Shown piece after piece: positions 9,886 to 17,367 of a stretch of DNA of 64,000 bases (its first letter is position 1; every line of letters starts with the position of its first letter). The stretch comes from PKWO01 sp036384915 (GTDB taxonomy: Bacteria > Pseudomonadota > Gammaproteobacteria > Burkholderiales > Burkholderiaceae_D): positions 62,001 through 126,000 of the forward strand of contig DASVLJ010000049.1 in NCBI GenBank assembly GCA_036384915.1, read 5' to 3'. The notes under the pieces are model-generated. The model searched no databases. It saw nothing but the letters and a program-made list of their open reading frames with translations, and was not told where the DNA came from. The position numbers and the translations under genes were made by a program.

Positions 9886-9894
9886 CTCTGACCC
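9886..9894. repeat. Inverted copy of the RAYT-flanking GGGTCAGAG motif
   Basis: CTCTGACCC here is the reverse complement of the motif at 9039-9047. It lies 52 bp upstream of the RAYT start, so the gene is bracketed by inverted copies. Confidence 0.55.
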
Positions 9895-10021
9895 TTTTAT
9901 TTCCTCTACGCGCAAGGAATGGGTACTTGATGGCGCCATTCATACCGCCGATAGGCCATCCGTACCACACGACCGCGGTTTCGTCGCATTTGTTCTACGC
10001 AACAGCGCGATTGATTATCAT

Positions 10022-11326
10022 ATGTTCACCATGAATGAACGCAATAAACCAGCCATCCCCCCCGACGAACCCCTGCCCCTGGCCCTGATCCGGCTCCTGG
10101 GAGGCTGGGGTGGGCAATCGCTGAACTACCCCGTCTTCAGCCCGACCTGGTTCCGCTACAAAATCCTGTCCTTCCTCTTGCCGATGGTCTTGCTTGCCAT
10201 CGTGCTGATCGGCGTCGGCGCACTGTCGCGCGACGCTTCGAGCACGCCGCACGGCTGGTATCTGTGGCTGGGCGAATTGGCCTTGAACTGGATCGAAATC
10301 AGCTTGCTGATCGTGGTCGGGCGCTGGCTCGCCACGTTCGTCTACCGGCGCCATTGGCCGCAGCGCAAGGAAGCTGCGGGCATTGCTGCCGCGCTGCTTA
10401 TCGGCATCGTGTGCGCGACCGTCGTCAGCGAAAACGATCACCTGAGCAAATACGACAAGCCGGCGGAAACCAACCAGGCAGGCACAGCCGGGGCCGGCGC
10501 AAATGCCGACCCCAAGGCCGCCGCCGAAGCAGCGGCCAAGGCGGAAAAGGAAAAGAACGAGAAAGCCAAGAAGGAAGAGCGCTCGCGCGCCATAGGCCGC
10601 ATCATCTGGTTCGTGCTCGTGATCGGCGTCGGCGGCCCGCTCGACTATATCCGCTACTTCCGGCAAAAACGCGTGATGCAGGATGCAGCCTTGATGCGCG
10701 AACTTGAGCGCGCCAAGGAAGGCCGCACCGAAGCCGAGCTGCGCCTGTCGGTGCTGGCGGCACAGATCGAGCCGCACTTCCTGTTCAATACGCTGACAGG
10801 GGTGCGTTCGGCCATACGCAGCGACCCCGAGCGCGGCATTGCCATCATCGACCACCTGGTGGAATACCTGCGCGCGACGATCCCGCAGATGCGCAACGAC
10901 GCGGGGCGCAGCCAGGTCGATCTTGCTTCGCAGCTCGATGCCGCGCGCGCCTATCTCGGCGTAATGCATTTGCGCCTGCCGCGGCTGTCGTACGACATCG
11001 TGTGCGATCCCGATCTGCTGTCGCACCCGGTGCCGCCTTTGATGCTGATCTCGCTGGTGGAAAACGCGGTCAAGCATGGCATCGAATTGAAGCCCGGGCC
11101 CGCGCGTATCGAGGTGCGGGCCGAGCGCAAGGGCAAGCACCTGGAAATTGCGGTAATCGACGACGGCGCGGGCTTCAGCAACGCCGCCGGGGGCAGCGGC
11201 ATCGGTCTGGCCAATGTGCGGGAACGGCTGGCACAGCTCTATGGCGACGCTGCCGCACTCTCGCTCAAAGCCCGGCCCGAAGGCGGCGTGATCGCCGCGA
11301 TCGCCCTGCCTTTTGAGGAGGCCTGA
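10022..11326 (+). CDS. LytS-type (His_kinase family) sensor histidine kinase
   Basis: About 434 residues. There are several N-terminal membrane segments, an Ala/Lys/Glu-rich charged stretch, then another membrane segment before the kinase core. The core has the His_kinase motif IEPHFLFNTL, whose His is the phosphorylation site, and an HATPase with SLVENAVKHG and DDGAGF. It would phosphorylate the regulator that follows 4 bp downstream. The start is uncertain: ATG at 10022 or 10031, neither with a strong ribosome site. The reading frame stays open back to 9833 but would overlap the RAYT gene. The signal sensed is unknown. Confidence 0.87.
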   Translation: MFTMNERNKPAIPPDEPLPLALIRLLGGWGGQSLNYPVFSPTWFRYKILSFLLPMVLLAIVLIGVGALSRDASSTPHGWYLWLGELALNWIEISLLIVVGRWLATFVYRRHWPQRKEAAGIAAALLIGIVCATVVSENDHLSKYDKPAETNQAGTAGAGANADPKAAAEAAAKAEKEKNEKAKKEERSRAIGRIIWFVLVIGVGGPLDYIRYFRQKRVMQDAALMRELERAKEGRTEAELRLSVLAAQIEPHFLFNTLTGVRSAIRSDPERGIAIIDHLVEYLRATIPQMRNDAGRSQVDLASQLDAARAYLGVMHLRLPRLSYDIVCDPDLLSHPVPPLMLISLVENAVKHGIELKPGPARIEVRAERKGKHLEIAVIDDGAGFSNAAGGSGIGLANVRERLAQLYGDAAALSLKARPEGGVIAAIALPFEEA

Positions 11327-11330
11327 CGCC

Positions 11331-12101
11331 ATGCCCACCGCCATCATCGCCGACGACGAAGACCTGGCCCTCGGCGAATTGCGCGCCATGCTGGAACAAG
11401 CCTGGCCTGAACTCGAGATCATCGCAGCCTGCGACAACGGCACCGAGGCGCTCGAGGCCATCATGCGCCGGCAACCGGACGTGGCGTTTCTCGATATCCG
11501 CATGCCCGGCCTGACCGGGCTCGACGTGGCGCAAGCCGCAGCCGGAAAATGCCAAGTGGTATTCACCACCGCCTATGACGCGCATGCCATCAAGGCTTTC
11601 GATCTCGGCGCGCTCGATTATCTGTTGAAGCCGCTGACCAAGGCGCGACTCGATCAAGCCATCGAACGCTTGCAGGATCGCCTACGTGCGCGCCAGGGCA
11701 GCCAGGACGGCGCGCCGGACTGGGCGCGCGTCGTCAGCGAACTCGACCGCAGGCTGGCTCAGGCACGCCAGAATGAAAGGCTGCGCTGGATCAGCGCCAG
11801 CGTGGGCGACACCATTCACCTGTATTCGATCGAGGAAGTGGTGTACTTCGAATCCGACCTGAAATACACCCGCGTGGTCACGGAAAAGGATGAAGCCTTG
11901 GTGCGCCTGACCTTGAAGGAAATCCAGAACGGGCTCGACCCCGACCAATTCTGGCAGGTGCACCGCGCCACCATCGTGCGTGCCAGCGCGATCTCGTGCG
12001 CAAGGCGCGACGAAGCCGGCGGCATCACGCTGGAATTGCGCAACCGCGACGAAAAGATCAAGGTAAGCCGCGCCTATGCCTGGCGCTTCAAGGGGATGTA
12101 G
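11331..12101 (+). CDS. LytTR-family response regulator
   Basis: A 256-residue protein. The receiver domain has DDEDLALGE near the start and the phospho-acceptor Asp in FLDIRMPGLTG, and the LytTR DNA-binding domain has IEEVVYFESDLKYTRV. The ATG at 11331 is preceded by GAGGAGG. The gene follows the kinase by 4 bp, so the two form a two-component pair. LytTR regulators bind direct repeats upstream of targets. No target is apparent in this window. Confidence 0.93.
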   Translation: MPTAIIADDEDLALGELRAMLEQAWPELEIIAACDNGTEALEAIMRRQPDVAFLDIRMPGLTGLDVAQAAAGKCQVVFTTAYDAHAIKAFDLGALDYLLKPLTKARLDQAIERLQDRLRARQGSQDGAPDWARVVSELDRRLAQARQNERLRWISASVGDTIHLYSIEEVVYFESDLKYTRVVTEKDEALVRLTLKEIQNGLDPDQFWQVHRATIVRASAISCARRDEAGGITLELRNRDEKIKVSRAYAWRFKGM

Positions 12102-12150
12102 ATAAGGCCATGACGCGACTGCGCCGGGAGGCGGCGGGGCCTGCTTCCGG

Positions 12151-13659
12151 CTAGAAAATGTCTTTCGATTTGATCTGATCGCGCTGGCGCCGCTGCTCGA
12201 TGACGTTGACCAGCAGGGTGTGCAATTCATTGAGCGGGACGATTTCCTCCGCGTCGATCTTGGAGGGCGGCAGGGCCATGCTCCAGTCGCCGTAGATGAA
12301 GGCCATGGGATTGCGGTTGATCGTCAGGGGCAGGACCATGAAGCTGCGCGCGTCGAACAGCGCCCCCTTCCACCAGCGCGGCAGCTTGCTGGCAAAGGCC
12401 GGCGCATGGGCGTTTTCGACGAAGATCATCTTGTCGTTGGCAAGAGCCGCGTGAAACACGTCGGGCTGGTAGGCGTCGGGGAACCAGAGCTTGTCCAGCA
12501 AGGCCGGCATGCCTTCGCCGAAACCGAGGCGCACGACATACTGGTGGCGTTCGTTGTTGCGCACGAAAGCGATCGCTCGCGTAAAGCCCAGGCCCTGATA
12601 TACCGTCTCCAGCGCGATGCTCAGCAGTTGGCGCGCATTGGCGGTATTCATCGCCTCGCGCAAGTCGGTCACGCCGCGCTTGAGCAACTGCACCGATTCG
12701 GCCGGCTTACCGAGTCTGCGCAACTTCTCCGCTTCCTTCCTCGCCGCGCTGCCGGCAAACCTGCCCGGCGCCGCCACCACGGCTTCGTCTTCTATGATCT
12801 GCAGGGCGGAATCGACGGCGGCCAGGATCTGGCTCGCTTCAAGCCCTAGCATGCCCGTATAACCGCCTACCATCCGCGCCAGTTCGGCGGTATCCGCCAC
12901 GTCGTCACGGCATATGATTTCAGCGCAACGCGAGGACACAGTGGAGACCGTCGCCAGCCACTGTTCGTGGTCGATCGGCTCCTCTACCGCCCTGGGTGCG
13001 ATCTGGATCATGCTGTTCACCAGGGCGGCGGGAAAACCCCACTGGCGCGCAATCACGCGGCCGATCTCGTCCAGGCCCAGGCCAAGGACGCGCTGCGCCG
13101 CTTCCTCTTCGCTCGCACCGGCATCGATCGCCTGGCCGACTGCGCCCCACAGTTGCGGCAGGTAGAACGTGACCATTGTGCGGCCCAGCGTATGGAGCAT
13201 GGAGCAGACCACGACTTCCTCCACGTCGCGCGTGTTGGCCGAAGATGCGACTTGCCGCCCGATGTGTCCGGCCAGTACGGCCTTTTCCAGTTCGCCGCGC
13301 GTGCCCGGCGCATCCGGCGCGGCATTGGTCAAGCCGTCGATCAGCTTCAGGCCGAGCGCAAGGTGGCCTATCGATTCCGTGCCCAGCACCGTGACCGCTT
13401 TCGACACGGTGTTGATGCCCGAACCGAACACCGAATACATGGCGCTATTGGCCAGGCGCAGCACGCGCTGCGTCAAGGCCGGATCGGACAGCACCGTCTT
13501 GGTCATGTTGAATTCATCGTCGTTCTCGCCGTTCATGGCGCCGATGATGGAATTGATGACCTTGGAAAATCCTGGCAAGTCGCCGCGCGCACGCACGCTG
13601 GCCCACAGTTGTTCGAGCGTCTTCCCGGCGTCGGCCGGGCTGTTGAATACGGCGCTCAT
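12151..13659 (-). CDS. HDOD-domain protein with C-terminal GAF-like domain
   Basis: A 502-residue protein. An HDOD domain (about residues 25-220, with LSDPALTQRVLRLANSA) is joined by a charged helix (EAEKLRRLGKPAESVQLLKRG) to a GAF-like domain (about 330-470, ARQLLSIALETVYQGLGF onwards). HDOD proteins are catalytically inactive relatives of HD phosphohydrolases found in bacterial signalling. The start overlaps the GGDEF-EAL stop by 4 bp (ATGA at 13656-13659), so the two are translated together and probably act in one c-di-GMP pathway. The specific role is unknown. Confidence 0.88.
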   Translation of the reverse strand: MSAVFNSPADAGKTLEQLWASVRARGDLPGFSKVINSIIGAMNGENDDEFNMTKTVLSDPALTQRVLRLANSAMYSVFGSGINTVSKAVTVLGTESIGHLALGLKLIDGLTNAAPDAPGTRGELEKAVLAGHIGRQVASSANTRDVEEVVVCSMLHTLGRTMVTFYLPQLWGAVGQAIDAGASEEEAAQRVLGLGLDEIGRVIARQWGFPAALVNSMIQIAPRAVEEPIDHEQWLATVSTVSSRCAEIICRDDVADTAELARMVGGYTGMLGLEASQILAAVDSALQIIEDEAVVAAPGRFAGSAARKEAEKLRRLGKPAESVQLLKRGVTDLREAMNTANARQLLSIALETVYQGLGFTRAIAFVRNNERHQYVVRLGFGEGMPALLDKLWFPDAYQPDVFHAALANDKMIFVENAHAPAFASKLPRWWKGALFDARSFMVLPLTINRNPMAFIYGDWSMALPPSKIDAEEIVPLNELHTLLVNVIEQRRQRDQIKSKDIF

Positions 13660-15389
13660 GCGGCGCTTTCCTGCGCCCCCGGCCTTGGCGCCGCGTCCGG
13701 CAGCACACCGGTCTGCAACGCCAGGATCGCCTCTTCCGGCGGCAGGGGCCGGCCGGTCAGGTAACCCTGGATCATGGTGCAGCCTTGCTTGGAGAGGAAG
13801 CTCAATTGCTGGTCGTTTTCCACTCCCTCGGCAATCGTCGTGAGATTCAAATGGCTGGCCAACGACAGCACCACGTTGCAGATTGCCGCATCCTTGATCG
13901 AAACCGGCAAGTCCTTGATGAAAGCACGGTCGATCTTCAAAGCGGCAATGGGAAAACGCTTCAGATAAGCCAGCGAGGAGTACCCGGTACCGAAGTCGTC
14001 GATGGCAATGCGCACGTTGCGTGTGGCGATCGCATTCAACAGCGTCTCGGCGTATTCCGGGTCCGACATCAGGATGCCTTCCGTAATCTCAAGCAGCAAC
14101 TGGTTGCCTTTCAGTCCCGACAGACGCATGGCATCGTCCATCACGCCCAGGAACTGGTCGTTGCGGAACTGGCGCGGGCTGACGTTGACGGAAACGTACA
14201 GGCTGCGCCCGGCCGCCTGTTCGAAGTGCCGCACCTGCACGCAGGCGGCCTTGAGCGCCCAGGCACCCAGCAAATTGATCAAGCCGTTGGATTCGGCCAT
14301 GGGGATGAACTGCGCCGGCGAAATCGAGCCGTGCTCCGGGTGCATCCAGCGCATCAGCGCTTCGAAGCCGACGATGCGCCGCGTGTGGGCATCGAGAATG
14401 GGCTGGTAGAACAGGCGGAATTCGCCGTTGCGCACGGCATCGAACATCGCCGCCTCCAGCGAGACGTCGTGCTCGGGCAGGTTGAACTTTTCCGCATCGT
14501 AGATCACGCAGCGCGACTTGCCGGTTTCCTTGGCGCGGTAGAGCGCCGTGCTGGCATGGGCCAGCAACTTCACTTCCGTGTCGCCATGTTCGGGGTAGAT
14601 TACCGCGCCGATCGAGGCGCTCACGTAGAGCGTATGGCCGTCGATCTCGAACGGCAATTGCGTCGTGGCGATCATGCGCCGCGCAATGACTTGTATTTCG
14701 CCCGGATCGACCGCCGCCGGCAGCACCGCGACGAATTCGTCGCCGCCGACGCGCGCCAGCGTATCGATGGTGCGCAGCGACTCGCGGAAGCGCACCGCCG
14801 CCACGCGCAAGAGCGCATCGCCCACTTGATGGCCGAGCGCGTCATTGACTTTCTTGAAGCCGTCGAGATCGAGCGCGATCACGGTGAAACCGGTGCCGGT
14901 GCGCTTCGATTGCGCGATCGCCATGCGCAGGCGGTCGGACAGCAGCGACCTGTTGGGCAGGCCGGTCAAATCGTCGTGCGTCGCCATGCGCCGCAGCCGT
15001 TCTTCGGCGGCATGCTGCTCGGCAATGTCGTGCACCACGACCAGGTATTCGAATTGATCGTCGTCGCCGGCGCAGGCGGTGATCTGCCACTCGCACCAAT
15101 GCGGCCCTTCCGGCGCATTCAGGCGCGCCTGCAGGCGCCCATTGCCGAACGAATCGCGCGCCTCGTTCAAGGCCGCCTCGAACAGCGGCCGATCCTCCAT
15201 CGCGACGCAGGAAGACAGCGCGGAGCCGCTCGCCACGGCCGGTCCGGCCATGGACGACGCACGCCGGCTGGCATAAAAGATCTGCCCGGCGCCGTCGGCG
15301 CGCAAAACCATATCCCCGGCGGCTTCCATCAAGCTCTCGAACGTGAGCTTGGCGGCAAGCTGTTGCTGATTCATCCTTCTAGGAAACAT
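13656..15389 (-). CDS. PAS-like/GGDEF/EAL cyclic-di-GMP signalling protein
   Basis: A 577-residue protein: an N-terminal PAS-like sensor (about residues 15-125), then a GGDEF domain with an intact RVGGDEF active site and an RxxD inhibitory site (RTID) five residues before it, then an EAL domain with FEALMRW, DDFGTGYSSL and LKIDRAFI. Both domains keep their signature residues, so synthesis and hydrolysis of c-di-GMP are both possible. No membrane segment is seen. The start at 15389 lacks a clear ribosome site; an ATG at 15374 is an alternative. Confidence 0.9.
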   Translation of the reverse strand: MFPRRMNQQQLAAKLTFESLMEAAGDMVLRADGAGQIFYASRRASSMAGPAVASGSALSSCVAMEDRPLFEAALNEARDSFGNGRLQARLNAPEGPHWCEWQITACAGDDDQFEYLVVVHDIAEQHAAEERLRRMATHDDLTGLPNRSLLSDRLRMAIAQSKRTGTGFTVIALDLDGFKKVNDALGHQVGDALLRVAAVRFRESLRTIDTLARVGGDEFVAVLPAAVDPGEIQVIARRMIATTQLPFEIDGHTLYVSASIGAVIYPEHGDTEVKLLAHASTALYRAKETGKSRCVIYDAEKFNLPEHDVSLEAAMFDAVRNGEFRLFYQPILDAHTRRIVGFEALMRWMHPEHGSISPAQFIPMAESNGLINLLGAWALKAACVQVRHFEQAAGRSLYVSVNVSPRQFRNDQFLGVMDDAMRLSGLKGNQLLLEITEGILMSDPEYAETLLNAIATRNVRIAIDDFGTGYSSLAYLKRFPIAALKIDRAFIKDLPVSIKDAAICNVVLSLASHLNLTTIAEGVENDQQLSFLSKQGCTMIQGYLTGRPLPPEEAILALQTGVLPDAAPRPGAQESAA

Positions 15390-15731
15390 AGCGGGGAATT
15401 TATCTATTTATCGGTAACGCATTAACGGCGAAAAACCTGCCCGAAAACCCTCTGCCTTGCGAAGGGTTCTCAAGTGCAAGATGTACCATCCCCCGAACTT
15501 GCTGCAAAGCAAGTTATTGTAACAAATCACAACTCCAAAAAAATATTCAAATTAGCAACACTTATTCTTTTAAAACAATTTTAATGCAGCAATTGTCAAA
15601 TGACTCAATTGATTTATTCAATATAATTTATTCCGCTGAAAGCGATGCGGAAATGCAACTGAACTGGTATCAAGGCGGCAGGTATTTGCTTAAGTTTTGC
15701 GCAGCCTCCTTGATCGCGAGTGGCGGCAAAA
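15390..15731. other. 342-bp AT-rich intergenic region
   Basis: No gene is supported here. The stretch about 15515-15650 is markedly AT-rich compared with its neighbours and probably holds the promoter of the GGDEF-EAL/HDOD operon (minus). A weak 6-bp inverted repeat (AACCCT 15446-15451 / AGGGTT 15463-15468) lies closer to that gene. A plus-strand frame entering from 15584 overlaps the next gene and shows no protein-family signal. Confidence 0.5.
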
Positions 15732-16448
15732 TCAATTCGGATAGCGTGCCTCGATCCTGGCTGAAGTACCGTCGGCCGCCATTTGCTTCAAAGCCTCATT
15801 GAGCTTGGCCACAGTTGCCGGCGCAACGGCGGGATTGCATGCAAGGTATAAATCGGTGTGCCCGAAAGTCAGCACCGGCACAATGCGCTCGGCCAAGCCC
15901 TGCTTGGCCAACAGGGCTGCGGCGCGCGTGCGCGACGAGGCCCAGAAGTTGAAACGGCCGTTCAACAGCTTCTGCGGATTGAAGTCATCGCCCGGCGCGG
16001 TATCGATACGATAGCCGTTATTGGCAAGCCAGACCGAAATCACATCCTGCAAATAGCCGCCCAGCACCTCCTTGCGCACGTCCTCCAATCTGGCCGGCTT
16101 GTTGGGATAGTCTGCGCGCGCATACAACACCCAATCGAGCGTCGCCACCGGCCCCACCCAATGGAACAGCGGCTCGCGTTCGGTAGTGCGTCCGGCGGAA
16201 AACACACAGACATCGGGAGTGGACAAGGCAGATTGATAAGCGCGCGCCCAAGGCATCAAGTCGGCATGTTCGGGCACGCCGGCACGACGGAATGCTTCTT
16301 CCAGCTTTTCAGTGGCGACGCCGACCAGCTTGCCATCCTTGTTGAGCATGTTGTGCGGTGGATCGTCTTCGGTGACGAGTTCGATGGCGCAGACTTGCCA
16401 AGTGCAACACATCAGCAAGCCCGCCAACAGGTACTGAAAGCGCCTCAT
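15732..16448 (-). CDS. Periplasmic solute-binding protein (amino-acid ABC type 3-like)
   Basis: A 238-residue protein. It has a Sec signal peptide (MRRFQYLLAGLLMCC onward) and an SBP_bac_3-like body (VTEDDPPHNMLNKDGKLVGVATEKLEEAF). The start at 16448 has GGGAGGGG at good spacing. The longer frame up to 16610 lacks support and would push the signal peptide inside. No permease or ATPase gene is adjacent. Such orphan proteins in beta- and gammaproteobacteria may be sensors or stand-alone binders. The ligand is unknown. Confidence 0.82.
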   Translation of the reverse strand: MRRFQYLLAGLLMCCTWQVCAIELVTEDDPPHNMLNKDGKLVGVATEKLEEAFRRAGVPEHADLMPWARAYQSALSTPDVCVFSAGRTTEREPLFHWVGPVATLDWVLYARADYPNKPARLEDVRKEVLGGYLQDVISVWLANNGYRIDTAPGDDFNPQKLLNGRFNFWASSRTRAAALLAKQGLAERIVPVLTFGHTDLYLACNPAVAPATVAKLNEALKQMAADGTSARIEARYPN

Positions 16449-16612
16449 CGCAACCCCTCCCACGCGGTAAATCTTTGCCAGCGTCCATTGGCACGGCTCC
16501 CGATTCAGAATGAGCCCAATCCCCGGAGGCGTCAACCCGAGTTTTTCCAGCGTGGAAAATTGGACACAACGCACCTCACGACGCCAGCGACCGTTGGGTC
16601 CTTTTAACATTT

Positions 16613-16631
16613 TATATCACATCATGATATA
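16613..16631. promoter_or_regulatory. Candidate MarR operator (perfect AT-rich palindrome)
   Basis: TATATCA-CATCA-TGATATA is a perfect 7-5-7 inverted repeat, 30 bp before the marR ATG and overlapping the likely promoter. MarR regulators commonly bind such palindromes and control themselves. Assignment is by position only. Confidence 0.5.
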
Positions 16632-16661
16632 TTACGGCTTTTACCGCTCCAGGTCCTTGTC

Positions 16662-17123
16662 ATGTCGATTGCCGCCCGGCCCAATTCCGACCTTCCTTCT
16701 TCTCTACCCGCCGCCGGGGACGATGAAGAACTTGGCAAAAAGGAATTCGAAGCACTCGCGGAATTCCGCTATCAACTGCGCCGCTTCGAGCGCTTTTCCG
16801 AAACCGCGATCCAAGCGTGCGGCATCACGCCGCTGCAATACCTGCTCTTGTTGCACATCAAGGGCTATCCGGGCCGCGAATACGCCAACGTGGGCGAACT
16901 GGCCGACCGGCTGCAAGCGATGCCGCACGGCGTGGCGGCACTGATCTCGCGTTGCGAAGCCCACGGTCTGGTCGCGCGCAAGCAAAGCGAGATCGACCGC
17001 CGCCAAGTCGAAGTGCGCCTGCTGCCGGCCGGTGAAGAATTGCTGCAAAAGCTGGCCAGCTTGCACCGCAAGGAATTGCGTACCCTGAACGGCGTGTTCC
17101 CGATTCCGCTCATCAACTTTTAA
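16662..17123 (+). CDS. MarR-family transcriptional regulator
   Basis: A 153-residue protein with a winged helix (LQYLLLLHIKGYPGREYANVGELADRLQAMPHGVAALISRCE) and the wing segment DRRQVEVRLLPAGEELL. An N-terminal tail of about 25 residues is low-complexity. It should repress a nearby gene or itself; the clcA-like gene downstream is the obvious partner. The stop codon TAA is part of the TTTAA target duplication of the adjoining MITE-like element, so insertion left the coding end intact. Confidence 0.9.
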   Translation: MSIAARPNSDLPSSLPAAGDDEELGKKEFEALAEFRYQLRRFERFSETAIQACGITPLQYLLLLHIKGYPGREYANVGELADRLQAMPHGVAALISRCEAHGLVARKQSEIDRRQVEVRLLPAGEELLQKLASLHRKELRTLNGVFPIPLINF

Positions 17124-17354
17124 CCTAGAAACGGCAGTTGACCGCTCACTGATATCTGCGAAGCCATATGAACATTGCCTTTCCCTCTTTCTGCGCGGTT
17201 CACCAATCGGGTGAGAGCGCTACAGACACGATTGCACACTTTTCCGGCCTCCTGGGGGTGTTGCTCCTCCTAGCGGAATGCAGTCCGCGTCGTCGTCGCG
17301 CCTACCCAGAAGGCCGGAAAAATGCACACTCGCTGTCCAACTGCCGTTTCTAGG
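17124..17354. mobile_element. MITE-like non-coding element, 231 bp, flanked by TTTAA direct repeats
   Basis: The ends are perfect inverted repeats of 17 bp, CCTAGAAACGGCAGTTG (17124-17140) and its complement (17338-17354). They are directly flanked by TTTAA at 17119-17123 and 17355-17359, as expected for a 5-bp target duplication. A second inverted repeat lies inside (TTTTCCGGCCT 17240-17250 / AGGCCGGAAAA 17310-17320), with smaller stems such as TCACC-AATCG-GGTGA (17200-17214). No credible coding sequence is present. Removing the element would place the marR stop 12 bp before the clcA start. A structured leader RNA is the alternative. Confidence 0.75.
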
Positions 17355-17367
17355 TTTAATTTTCTCC

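Noticed and set aside
15584..15802. A 72-codon plus-strand ORF in the AT-rich gap
   Set aside because: Its second half overlaps the solute-binding protein gene, and it has no ribosome site or domain.
17168..17353. A short plus-strand ORF inside the MITE-like element
   Set aside because: No ribosome site and no protein-like composition; the element is palindromic and better explained as non-coding.
17122..17356. A metal-sensing M-box-type or other known riboswitch before clcA
   Set aside because: Only a short GGTGAG...ACAGACAC resemblance was seen; the core of the M-box and the other riboswitches I checked do not match, and the TTTAA repeats point to insertion.
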